A DNA stretch of 64,000 nt from Gorsachius magnificus (taxonomy: Eukaryota; Chordata; Aves; Pelecaniformes; Ardeidae). Position numbers and translations under genes: made by a program. The stretch is taken from the NCBI GenBank assembly GCA_034008185.1, contig CM067081.1, positions 107,765,265 to 107,829,264 of the forward strand, given 5' to 3'. The stretch's first letter is position 1. Each line of letters opens with the position of its first letter. Below are positions 11,084-22,084 of the stretch, one piece after another. The notes under the pieces are model-generated. The model was given only the letters and a program-made list of their open reading frames with translations, was not told where the DNA came from and searched no databases.

Positions 11084-13678
11084 CCAACCTGCAAGAAATA
11101 GAACTTTTTAAATCTTTCTGTAGTATTTGGGTTTCTCTTAGCATCCTTTGTTGCCTCGGGAACCCTTCCTCCTGTTCAGTGCTATCCTATGATGGTACAG
11201 ATAGCAGCCATAGAGGGTGTTAAGAGGTGTTCATAGTTTTCCATTTATATGGAAACTAAATCTCCACTTGAAAACATTTAAGCACAAGAAACGTAAAAGT
11301 ATTTCTTCCCTTTTTTCTTCTTAATAGCATCCTTGTTGTGAAATTCCAAGCAGTCCTAAATAATGATCACTACCAGCTCTTAACAATGTATATGCATGAT
11401 GAATTTAAATAATAGTAGTAATTATTAATAAGCTCCAGGAAATCTGTCAATTATTAAAAAAAAAAAAGAGCTAGCAAAGAAGGAATGACTCATTGATTCA
11501 GGCCAATCATACCATGTGTTAGGAATGTCACTTAAAAAAACAGCTACCCTTAACAGCTCAGGCGGTCTGTAGCTCCAGTAGTAAAATAATTTTGGAATTA
11601 GGGAAAATTATGAGATATCAGAACCACTATCCAATATTTATTGTTTGCTCTCATTAGACAGCTCTAACCAAAGTAATGGCCCATTTTTAGGGGTAGAGCA
11701 ATCAATCAGCCTTATCCCGCGTTATATATGCTACTGCACAATAAAACTCTTCTCAGGGTGATTCTTTGATAAGGGCTAATAGATATACTTAGTTTGACCC
11801 TTGATATCCATATCTCAGCCCATTTTCATTACTTCTATGCATTATTCTTCCATTTTCTCTCTTCCTCTCTTTTTTTTTACAACTCTTTGGATGAGTTGTT
11901 ATTTGTTCTCACGGTATTTTCCTTTACTAATCCTTATCATAATTTTGTTGCCTTAGCATCCTTCAATACCCATAAAAATATAATTTGCCTGCTATTTGTG
12001 ATTGTAGTCCATGTTTTCTCTTTATATTTATACTTCTGCAGATCATGTTTTGGCCAGACTTTCACATTAGCTGGGTAGTCAAAATATTTTTCTGCCCCAA
12101 GTTATCATCCACAGTGCTAACATGGCTACTGAACTCGAGCATGCACTTTAAAAAACTTTCTGATAGCCTGGACGATTCAAATAGTACTTGCTTACTCTCC
12201 CTAACAAGAACAGACAGGCAGCTCACTGAACTAACATGTACAGAAGATGGCATGGTGATGCACGGTACAGCTCTAGTTCACATGTTGGGGTAGATCTGTA
12301 GTATGAGAAAAGACAAAAAGAATTCTAGAAATCTTAACTGGCCACAATATTAGCATTTCTCAAGATATTTTAATAAATATTGCAACTGTATTTGCCAAAA
12401 TCTCATTAACAGTACATATGACTTGGAGCCAAACTTTCTATTTCTCACATGTCATTTATTTAAACTGTCTTGAATATCACAAACCTGACAGCCATTAATA
12501 TATTGCACAATGGCATTGAACCTTTCCTGATTATTTTATTGCCCTTGCTTGCAGCATTTCTACTTGGGAGTCAGCTTGATGGAATTATTTTGGTGTTTTA
12601 CTTGTGGTCTGAATACAATTTGGAAATATGGGTCTGGATTTTTCATTCTGTGATCAAGAAAACCCTCCTGTGGTGTCCAATGTGATCTCAGACTTTTTTT
12701 TCCATTCTCAGTGAACAAGATTTGCAGAGCTGAGAGAGTGCCTTTCCATGAAAGTCAACAGAGCAGTCATTCTCTGAGGTCTCCTCAACCCTTAGAAGTC
12801 TTCTGAAGGAAAAGAGAGGGAAAATGTTCAAGATTTTGCTTTTGCTTTGTCTTTAAGACCCAGAAGGTTTAAAATCTGAGACTCGTATGTAAAACGGCAT
12901 ACCCCTTTTTGTCTGGGTACTGGTAATGTACTTATTTCCTTCTCATCTATACATTTTTTCATTAAAAAAAAAGAACAAGAAAAAGGCGAGGTGGGGGAGG
13001 GGAAGGGAAGCCAAACAGACACCTTTTTTTTTTTTACTTTAATGTTGAAAACATTTTATCTAAATAGTTTAAGTACAAAGCTGTACATCTATATTTTTAT
13101 TGCTATACCACTTTAAATACCAAAATGATAGAATTTCTTAAACACACGGTATTCCATGATCTATGCACATGCAGCATTCAAAAAGAGAAAAAAAATACTT
13201 AATCTAGAAAAGACAGTATTTTCACAAAAAATATGAAAATAAATAGAGAGTCAAGGCCTCTGGAAAATTAAGTTTTTATATATGTTCAGAACAGCTGCAA
13301 TATTTTCTCTTTAAGAGTCTACAATTCAAGCAAAGCAAGTATTTCACTTCCCTGCATGTACTACTAGTTATATACTGAGAGGCAAATGAGACTTAAATGA
13401 CTGAATATAAGTGCTGAAACTTAGCGTTTGAAAACCCTCAACTGGGAAAAGAGGTGCACTTCCTCTTGAAGACTAACAGATATATGTGCTGATGTATGTT
13501 CGCATGTAGGAAGGACGTACCCTTGAAGAGCTAAATGAGGAAATGGATTTTTCATTTGATCCTAATTGTTAATCAGCCTTTCTACAAGTTTTATTCCTGG
13601 AATACAGAGTTATACTTTGTGTATTTTTGATCATTTCTAGCTTGGACAATGGACTCATGATTTGCTTGGAAAAATTGC
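11084..13678. other. Intergenic, nothing recognised
   Basis: AT-rich sequence with short T and A runs (for example near 11457-11467 and 13024-13035). ORFs of up to about 100 codons occur near 11.8-12.3 kb, but they show no domain, no coding-like composition and overlap each other on both strands. Confidence 0.5.
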
Positions 13679-13806
13679 AAATCATGGAAGCAAAAAACCA
13701 ATTAGGTTGCAAAGGACCTCTGGAGGTCGTGTAGCCTTCCCTTTTCTACTTAAAAAGGGATAATTTCAAAATTAAATTCGGTTACTTGGGGCTTTATGAA
13801 GGCTAC
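13679..13806 (-). mobile_element. Short CR1 LINE 3'-end relic
   Basis: Read on the plus strand, GGTTGCAAAGGACCTCTGG, then AATTTCAAAATTAAATTCGG, then TTACTTGGGGCTT follow the reverse complement of a CR1 3' UTR (ggttggaaaggacctctggagatc ... caacttcaaagttagatcaggttgctcagggcctt). ATCATGGAAG before it may be the decayed terminal repeat. About 130 bases survive. Confidence 0.65.
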
Positions 13807-16283
13807 AGGGGGACTGCCATTCTCCTGTGTAGCAAATACAAGATGGGTGTTTAATGGAGTTGTAGTCTATTAAGTAGAGAATCAGTGACAGCTGCTGTGC
13901 TCTGTGTTAGGTGAAAAGCATTTTTGAATTTTTTGTTGTTTTTTTAAATTTTTTTTTAAACAGGAGTGAATTTAGAAACATCTAAAAACACTCTTTGGTA
14001 TAGGAACATTGGAACTGGCACAGCAGAACAGAAAATTTGTCTGTTTATTTCTCTATTGCTTATGCATTGGTGGTCAGCTCAATGGATGGCTCAAAAAACC
14101 TCCCAACCAGCAGTAGGTAGTCTGGTATAAGCCTAATACTTTCCAAAAGCAGCAGCTGATAATCACAAATATTCTTGTTCACATCAAAGGTTCATTCATT
14201 TAATAAATATCTTTAAGTTTCCATCTTTAGCAAAGCTTTATGGCAATGCATTTGACAAAGTTATATAGGAAAGTATTTTCTTTATTCATTCTGAATTTGC
14301 ATATGTTTTATTCTACCAAATATGAATTTTGTCATGGTATGATTTACACTGTCTTCCATTATAATGTATGTATTAAGCAATGCTTAATATACTTTCTCTT
14401 GTCTGAAAGTATCTGTGGCTGTAAATTGATCTACAAAAAATGAAAGGTATGCTTAATGATAAAATAGTCAGATCTAAGTCAAACAGCATTATGTTAAGCA
14501 AGGCTGATTACTTGGAGGGTATCTGGGGGAGCAATAGTCTGAAAAACAGCTGATAACTTATATTTATGTGAATGGGTGGTTGTCTAAGTTCCCAGAAAAT
14601 TAATTTCAAGTGAAAATATGAAGTTTTGCATTAAAAAAATTGACACAGTTGTGCAACGAACAGGCTTGGGAGAATCCTGTATGTGCATGGTGGGCTGTAA
14701 TTTGTACCTTACTTACAACCTTTCTGCTGTGGAATAACATAACAAAGAATGAAAGAGGTCCTTTTTGCTTCAACTTCCAACCTAGACAGTGTGGTTATAC
14801 TTGCAAGGACAGTTTTTGTTTTCTGAAATGAAATAAACAAGAAGAAAACACAAAATCGTCCATTAAAACCAAATTCTTCTGTTTGCATCTGGCCTGCTTG
14901 TCAGGAACTGCATGTCCTGTAATTGATGTTAACTATCCATACCAGTACACCTGTGAGTAACTCTACTGCCCTATTATATTCCTCTAATCCAAGAGATTAA
15001 TAAAACACAAAGAAATAAATTTAATCAAACCCCAGATTACTGGGGGTGAGAAGGAGAAAAAGAAGCTGCTGCAAGGTGTTTGGTCTTAAACACCTGAATA
15101 AGAAAAATGGAGCTGTGACTGCTAGGGTCATTTTCAGGAATGTACCGTGGTCATTCAGTGCAACACTTTTTTCCACCACACATAATTTTTGCACCCTATT
15201 TTCAGGGCATTCTTCAATTATCAGTTATAGGAATGAGCTGTTGAATTCCCTGAACTGTGTGCTGAATGTTTATTTCTTAGAATTATCTTAGGCTTTAACA
15301 CACAAACAAAACAGGTGGTTGCCAAAGGCATCAAAATATTAAAAGCAGCAAAACATTTACTGACTGTTTGAAAAAGAAACTGCACTCCATGAAGATCACA
15401 TTTTCTTTAATTTCTTCTTGGCAGTAAAAATCTGAATTGAAGTTTGTTTGAGAAAAAGTGTATAGAACATTGAGAGGAAGAAAAGACAAACGTGTTTAGG
15501 TACTCTTTTATGTTTATCTGTTACAGGACAGAATGATTCATTTTGAGTAGCATATCAATATCTCATTAGACACAAGAAACACAATTTTTAATATTTAGTA
15601 GAAACAAGCTGCATTAGCCTGTTGCCTCCATTACTGAAGAATTATCTTTACAGAATACCTGTGCACAGCTGTACCACTATATTTCAATCCTGTATCTGTT
15701 CAGCATTGATCTATTTAGGTAGACAGAAATATGCATACATTTGTGCCTCCATGTGCTTTTATGTGACTGTGTGCAAGTTTATCTTTAAAAATTGCACATA
15801 AATACACATTTATATATGTATATATACATATATAAGGAATAATATATTTATGTCAGTGGTCTTTCTCCGTGTTTGTACATGGACTGCATTCTGGAAGCAA
15901 TAACGTGATTTCTTCTGGATTTATTGGGAAGTGGCTTCTTTGACCCATTAGGAGTTGGGAAAAAATCTGCAGCAGAATTATGCCCATACCTCATCTTAGC
16001 TGCTAATCAGGTACAAGAAGACTGCTCCTCTTGCTTCACAGGAATACAGTAAATTAGTCCTACAGTTTAGAAAGTGATGTAAATTAACTTTGCCATGGAA
16101 TATATAAACTGGAGTATAATGAACTAATGTACAGAGCCTTTAGGAAAATTATAGGGGCATCTGCATTAAGAACAAGATTGTGATTACTTCTTTAGATTTT
16201 TAAAGTTTTTCATTAAAGTTCAGGTCACACCTGCAAAATTTTCAAAAATTCATATCGCCTCAGTAAACACACAGGCATCTAAC
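13807..16283. other. Intergenic; contains a 26-bp AT palindrome
   Basis: No gene is recognised. The only clear structure is a perfect inverted repeat at 15810-15835, listed separately. Confidence 0.5.
15810..15835. repeat. Perfect 26-bp AT-rich palindrome
   Basis: Two 13-base arms meet with no spacer, reading TTATATATGTATA and its exact reverse complement. Only one G and one C interrupt the A/T alternation, at symmetric positions. It may form a cruciform or simply be a decayed TA microsatellite. Confidence 0.85.
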
Positions 16284-17066
16284 TGAAGTTCAATAAGGCC
16301 AAGTGCCGGGTCCTGCACTTTGGTCACAACAACCCCATGCAACACTACAGGCTTGGGGAAGAGTGGCTAGAAAGCTGCCTGGTGGAAAAAGACCTGGGGG
16401 TACTGGTTGACAGCTGGCTGAATATGAGCCAGCAGTGTGCCCAGGTGGCCAAGAAGGCCAATGGCATCCTGGCTTGTATCAGAAACAGTGTGACCAGCAG
16501 GAGTAGGGAAGTGATCATGCCCCTGTACTCGGTGCTGGTGAGGCTGCACCTCAAATACTGTGTTCAGTTTTGGGCCCCTCACTACAAGAAAGATGTTGCC
16601 TTGCTGGAACAGGTCCAGAGGAGAGCAACCAAGCTGGTGAGGGGTCTGGAGCACAAGTCATACGAGGAACGGCTGAGGGAACTGGGGTTATTTAGTCTGG
16701 AGAAGAGGGAGGCTGAGGGGAGACCTTATTGCCCTCTACAACTACCTGAAAGGAGGCTGTAGTGAGGTGGGGGTCGGCCTCTTCTCCCTGGTAACAGATG
16801 ATAGGACGAGGGGGAATGGTTTGAAGTCACACCAGGGCAGGTTTAGGCTAGACATTAGGAAAAACTTCTTCACCGAGAGGGTTGTCAGGCTCTGGAATGG
16901 GCTGCCCAGGGAGGTGGTGGAGTCCTCATCCCTGGAGGTATTTAAAAGAAGGATAGATGAGGTGCTTAGGGACATGGTTTAGTGGTGGGATGGCAGTGCT
17001 AGGTTAACGGTTGGACTCGATGATCTTAAAGGTCTTTTCCAACCGAGGTGATTCTATGATTCTATA
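16284..17066 (+). mobile_element. CR1 LINE, 5'-truncated, relatively well preserved
   Basis: The insert starts inside the C-terminal part of ORF2 (GAAGTTCAATAAGGCCAAG) and runs to the CR1 3' terminus GATTCTATGATTCTATAA. Translation in one frame from 16337 to about 16709 shows the CR1 ORF2 C-terminal motifs [30 protein letters not shown] and [17 protein letters not shown] frameshift near 16710 sends the rest (LRGDL-type segment, then [12 protein letters not shown] and [10 protein letters not shown]) into a second frame that ends at a stop at 16980-16982. It lacks the endonuclease and the core of the reverse transcriptase, so it is not autonomous. CR1 copies are usually 5'-truncated like this. 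Low divergence from consensus suggests it is younger than its neighbours. Confidence 0.93.
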
Positions 17067-19687
17067 AGTATTTCCTCCATACTGTCCTTCTAATTCTCAA
17101 AGGGAAGAACACAAATCAAGCATTTTTACTGACTGTTGCACTCTCACTAAAAGGAAAAGGGTTTTTTTAGGAACAGTTTTGATCAAAGATGCATATAAAG
17201 AAGTTGCTTTTTTTCCCCTCTTTTTTTTTTTTTTTTTGGTTTTTTTTTGACTCGGGGAACATAACCATAACAGGGGAGACACTGGCGCAAACCAACTGGA
17301 AGGGAAGAAAAGTATAATAAACGGCCAACTGCACCTCCAGTTTACAGTGCCTCTAATGCTGTTTGAATCTACTAGGTATAAAGAGCCATCCTCAAAGAGG
17401 CATTCTGCAACCACTCATAATTCAAGAGTAAGAGCTCTGTGTGAAAAGCTAGACAAGATCAGTGGCTTTGGGGAACATGTGTCCTGGTTTGGCAGAGAAT
17501 TTGATGCCATGGGATGCTTGCCCAAGAAACAGACTCAGGCACAATAAGAGAACTTGAACTATTTTCTGCAACAAAGGTCACAATCAGATCTATCCTTAGT
17601 GTATAAACTGTATACTCACATTAAAACATAGCTGTGGATTACAGACCTTCCCTGGTTTTTGATCTGTTATGTTGTCTTTAAGAAAACTGTTGATAGTTTT
17701 AGTGGATGCGAAGAAGACTCCAGCATCTGGAAGAAATATTGACACTTTCAGAATGCACATGATTAAAGATTAGTAAATTCTTTTATGTTTTATATTTCAT
17801 ATTTCATTTTCTGTTCTATAAGATACTGTATTTTTCCTCTGGCTATACAGCAGATACTGTTTATTACAATTTGCTTTTCAAGCATAGGGGAATATTGCAA
17901 GCTAGTGTAGATGGGAATATGAGGACTAAATGCTGCAACTTCTGTTTCTCCCCTTTTTATTGAAGTCTTCATGTTTAATTTGTAATGTATCTGCACATGT
18001 TTAAGCCTTCACTACACAATAACATGTATTATATATGTGCAGTTCACAACCTCTGTATGCATCTACAGTTGAGGAGCTACAAGTGGGGATATGATAATCA
18101 TGCAGTGAAGACCCCAGTCCATATTACTTCAGCTGAATCCAGCTATTCAGTTAAAAGTTGGAGGTGACTATTCAGTTAGATAAGCTTCTAAAATTAGATA
18201 TCTTCCCATGACAGCATTTTCTTCTCCTTCTCTTGTCATCTTTTCAGAAGGACTTTGTCTGGAAGTGAAAGAGCTGAGTTACCTTTTGCTGCTCTGATTC
18301 ATCCTAAAGTAGAGTTGTATGTATGTGAGTTTTGATTAGACCCCTAATGCAGGAAAGTGGAAGCCTCTTCCATAGGGATGACAAAATCAAGCCTTTATGA
18401 TATTTGCTAATCATAAACACCTTGAGCCAGGGGTTTCTAGTTTGTTTGGTCTTTTATGTCATGATGTGGCACAGAGAGGCTTTGGTTGTGAGAAGAACTT
18501 ACACAACCAACCACATATCTTGTTTTCCTTTCCTTTCCCTCACCCTTGCTTCTCAAAAGAAAATACTTTATTTTGAGAGTGCAATATTCCTTGCCAAAAG
18601 TGAAGGGCAGTTTTCTCAGGCAAATAAAAAAATAAACTGAATTACTCAGAAGACCAGTTCAGATTTGCACAATGCAGTACTTCATGTTTACTCCCCGTAC
18701 TATTTTTGATGCAGAGACAGACATTGACTATGTTAAGAGCATGGGAGTATGGCTCTCCAAAGACATCACTGAATTGGCAGAAAATAGAATCAGGTTTTGT
18801 AATTGGGTAGAGCTGGCATTTGTGAAAGCATGCAGAGATTGGAAGGATCTTAGGGAACAAACTACATATTGGGTAAAATCTCCATTGCTCAATATGTGAC
18901 AATAAAGAGGGCTGGGTAGTGATGAAAATTTGCTATAAGACACATCATAGCATACAAAGCACAGAATAGCATTACACAACACTAAACACAGCATTTTAAA
19001 AAGAGTTGAAAACAAAACCTCTTTATATTATTGCAAGGCTAAAGCATACATATTAGTGTAAGGTTGTCAATTGTATTAATGTTTTAGTAAGGTGGTCTCT
19101 ACTCAGCAACATTTATATTAGAGACATCACCAAACCAAGCAAATTAAGGGGTAACTAGTTGTATGTCAATATGACAGTACTGCTTATGCCTACGTTACAA
19201 CCTTAAAAGTTAATTGTCATCACGTAATTAAAAATTCAAATGTAACACATAAATGCACAGAAAGGAATACTGTATTAAATATTTTTTCTAGATTTTGAAA
19301 GTATGCAAAAATATATAAAACCAATATATAATCAGAATAGTATCTTGTACTAGAGGCACTGCTATGCTGAATATGGGAAAGGTCACAATAAAAAGAACTT
19401 GAAAGAGCTTTTAAAATATTCTCTTTTCTGATCAGTTTGCAAGGTTAAATGGCAAATCATCTAGTAGTCACAGGGATTACTATAAGCGAATGAACAAGAA
19501 ATAATAATTATAGAAATAGCTTATTTGTGAGAGAAGCATATTTTGAGCAACAGAACAGTAAAAAACCAAAGCCAAAACCCAAACCAAACCACCACAAACC
19601 AAAAGAAACCCCAAGGAAACAAGATTACATTTCTTACAGCTTGATTGAGACTTAGTGTTTATGTCCAAGAAGTCAGTTGGCTTGCTC
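17067..19687. other. Intergenic; one A/C-rich low-complexity tract
   Basis: No gene is recognised. A T-rich run at 17221-17248 and an A/C-rich tract at 19560-19620 are the only low-complexity features. Confidence 0.5.
19560..19620 (+). repeat. A/C-rich low-complexity tract
   Basis: An irregular run of AAACC/CCAAA-like units with almost no G or T. Similar tracts occur at about 942-1001 and 63810-63871. Confidence 0.8.
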
Positions 19688-19832
19688 CAGTGCCTCAGTT
19701 TCCTTTTACTAATATGGAAATAATAGACATTACTTCTTGCAATGTACTGAGACCTTAACTCATTAGTTATTACAAAGCATATAGGTCTTCACATAAAAGG
19801 TATTACTGAAGTGCAAGGGCATTATTATGATA
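19688..19832 (+). mobile_element. MIR-type SINE relic
   Basis: The stretch follows the amniote MIR consensus: TGCCTCAGTTTCC, then a variant of CATCTGTAAAATGG (here ACTAATATGGAAATAATAG), ACATTACTT, TGAGACCTTAACTCATTAGTT, TACAAAGC, and the tail ACATAAAAGGTATTACTGAAGTGCAAG with ATTATTATG. The core and 3' half are present. It is ancient and non-coding. Confidence 0.7.
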
Positions 19833-19999
19833 TAAAAAGAATAAAGTGTGAAACATAAAACACTTCAAGCACAGAGAAGAATGGGACGTTTATAGAATGA
19901 GGCCAAAGGAATGGAAAAACAAGTTTAAGGAAATGTGAAGCCAAGAATGAATATTACTGCAGAAATATTAAGGAGAAAAGGAGTCTCTTGAAGTGCGTA

Positions 20000-20900
20000 A
20001 CCCTTTAAGAGACAGTAAGGATAATTTATTGGTAGAAGTGACTGTCACCACAGGCTATTTACATTAACTTGTTGCTTCAGCATTCTCAAAGGAGGAAAAA
20101 AAGGCTGAAGAGAGAACTAACAACAGGGAGATAGGTTATACCAAATCAGAACAACAGCAAAAACCTGAAGGAGCATGTCACTACTTGAGGAAAAAAAAGA
20201 ACAATTTGAAAAAATTAACGTATCTAAGAAAGACACTAAAATAAACAGGACCCATTATAAAATGGGGAAAAAAAATAAATTAGATGGTGAGAGCCTTCCC
20301 AATCATAATTAATAATAAAAAAATACAAACCCAAACCCTATCCAAGTCTGGAGTTACATAAAACAAACAAGATAAAGCTGAGTAAAGATAAAATGGAGAA
20401 CTAACAGCAGCATTTTTTAAGGATTATCAGGATGGTTTCATAAAAGATTGTGGTGACAAACATAGCAGTTATATATGAGCAAATAATACACAGGATTTGT
20501 CAGAGAAATTTTGGACAGAATGTACAGCCTTAAAAGAAGCCTTATGAAATCTCTATTACATGACCACCCAAAGATGACTTTCAGCAAGGTCATCTGGTAT
20601 TGCAGGAGATATATGCAGTTTATAAGGATAAAAAGCTATCTTGAGGAGGAAAGACAGATAGCATGAGTGAGAAGAAACAGGCAGAAATGGGTATATGTGA
20701 CAAGTGCGATACTGCAAACATCAGTATTGGGTCCTGCTCATTTCTCTAGGTTTAGGAAGAGAAGGATGTTCTATTTAGCCACAAAATATAGTGAGGAAGC
20801 AAAATGAATAGGAAGACAGGAATTAAAAAGTTTGCAGAGCAGACGAGCAATTACACTTAAAATAGCTTGAGCAGCAAACCAACTTAAATGCAATTAAAAT
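20000..20900 (+). mobile_element. Ancient CR1/L3-like LINE relic
   Basis: Highly diverged but collinear with the reverse-transcriptase region of an old reptile-type CR1. ATCAGTATTGGGTCCTGCTC near 20722 corresponds to the conserved Q-G-S-V-L-G-P segment. AAAAAGTTTGCAGAGCAGAC near 20826 corresponds to the K-F-A-D-D catalytic segment, here no longer intact. GGATTATCAGGATGGTTTCA near 20419 corresponds to the QHGF segment upstream. No frame stays open. Boundaries are approximate and the call depends on remembered consensus sequence. Confidence 0.5.
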
Positions 20901-22084
20901 GCATTTTTTTTTGCCCAGAGCTAGTAAAAAAATGTTATTAAAATATAGTACACAAACAAAAGTGAAGAAATAAGTATCAAAATAAAATTTCAAATCCAAA
21001 TTTTTTGAATAAAAAATGTCACATTCTTTGAGGTTTACAGTGGTTTAGAAATCATACTTTTTCTAGCAATGAGGACAAAGTAATTTCATGCATGATTGAA
21101 AGATCAAATCAGGACTGATTATCTAAATAGTAAAAGAAATTAGTATAAAAAGCTAATTTATTTCAGCACAAGGAACAGTTATTTTATAGGAAATTAGTAG
21201 GTGAGTAATATAAGTTTTGTAATGAAGACTGTATTTGGGTCCAAAACATTGTGGACATTTTGCTAAGTCAAGACAATAAGTTGAGCATTATTGCAGGTTT
21301 CTGGTATCTTGCAAAGGTAGGAAGTAAGCATTTCCTTGATCTGTGATAACAAGTGATTATGACAACATTGTATTTATTTGTATTGGTGGAATGAAGGAAT
21401 GAAGAGGTGGATAATCTACTAATTTGAATTTTTTTTCCCCTTATCTTCAATAAATGGGCTTTGTAGCTTTTTCCCTAATAAGTTTATTACGTAGTTGTAG
21501 AAGTATACTGCCATATATCATAAGGTTCAACCACTGTCATATAAAAGAGGAACAGTAAGCATCCTTTTCAGACATTCTATTTTTTATTTGTTTTTCTCCA
21601 TGAACTATTTTTGGAATCAGACATAATTCTGGCAAGTTTGGACCATTCAGTAAATATGGTTTTTTCTTCCAATATATTCAATTCTCTGCGGCATTTGGGA
21701 GTTAGTCCTATTTTGTTTTACTTCAGTTTTTGTTTTACTTTCTACTTTAATAACAGACCCTCAGAATCCCTTTCTGTTGTTACATTGCCATAGAAAAAAT
21801 GCCAGGTCCTGACCTGTCTTTGCTACTGCTTTTGAAAGATTTCTAGTAAAACATGTTAGTGGAGAACTAGAATGAAAATGTAGCAAGAAGTAGTTGCAAA
21901 GTCACATTGCTGAAGCTTTATAGCATTATGACTAAGACTTTTAGAATCCAAGGTAGCTTGAACTATTATGAAGTAGTAAACAATGTACTTTTCTTAGGTT
22001 TTGTGTAAAAGAGCTAACACCTGAAGTCACTTTTTACACCACATCCAAGAAAACCATATAGTTCTTTAAAGTGCATTGTACTGC
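20901..22084. other. Intergenic, nothing recognised
   Basis: AT-rich sequence without an ORF of note. Parts may be further decayed LINE sequence, but I cannot support it. Confidence 0.45.

Noticed and set aside
16345..16654. Minus-strand ORFs over the CR1 at 16.3 kb
   Set aside because: Antisense shadows of the CR1 ORF2 reading frame.
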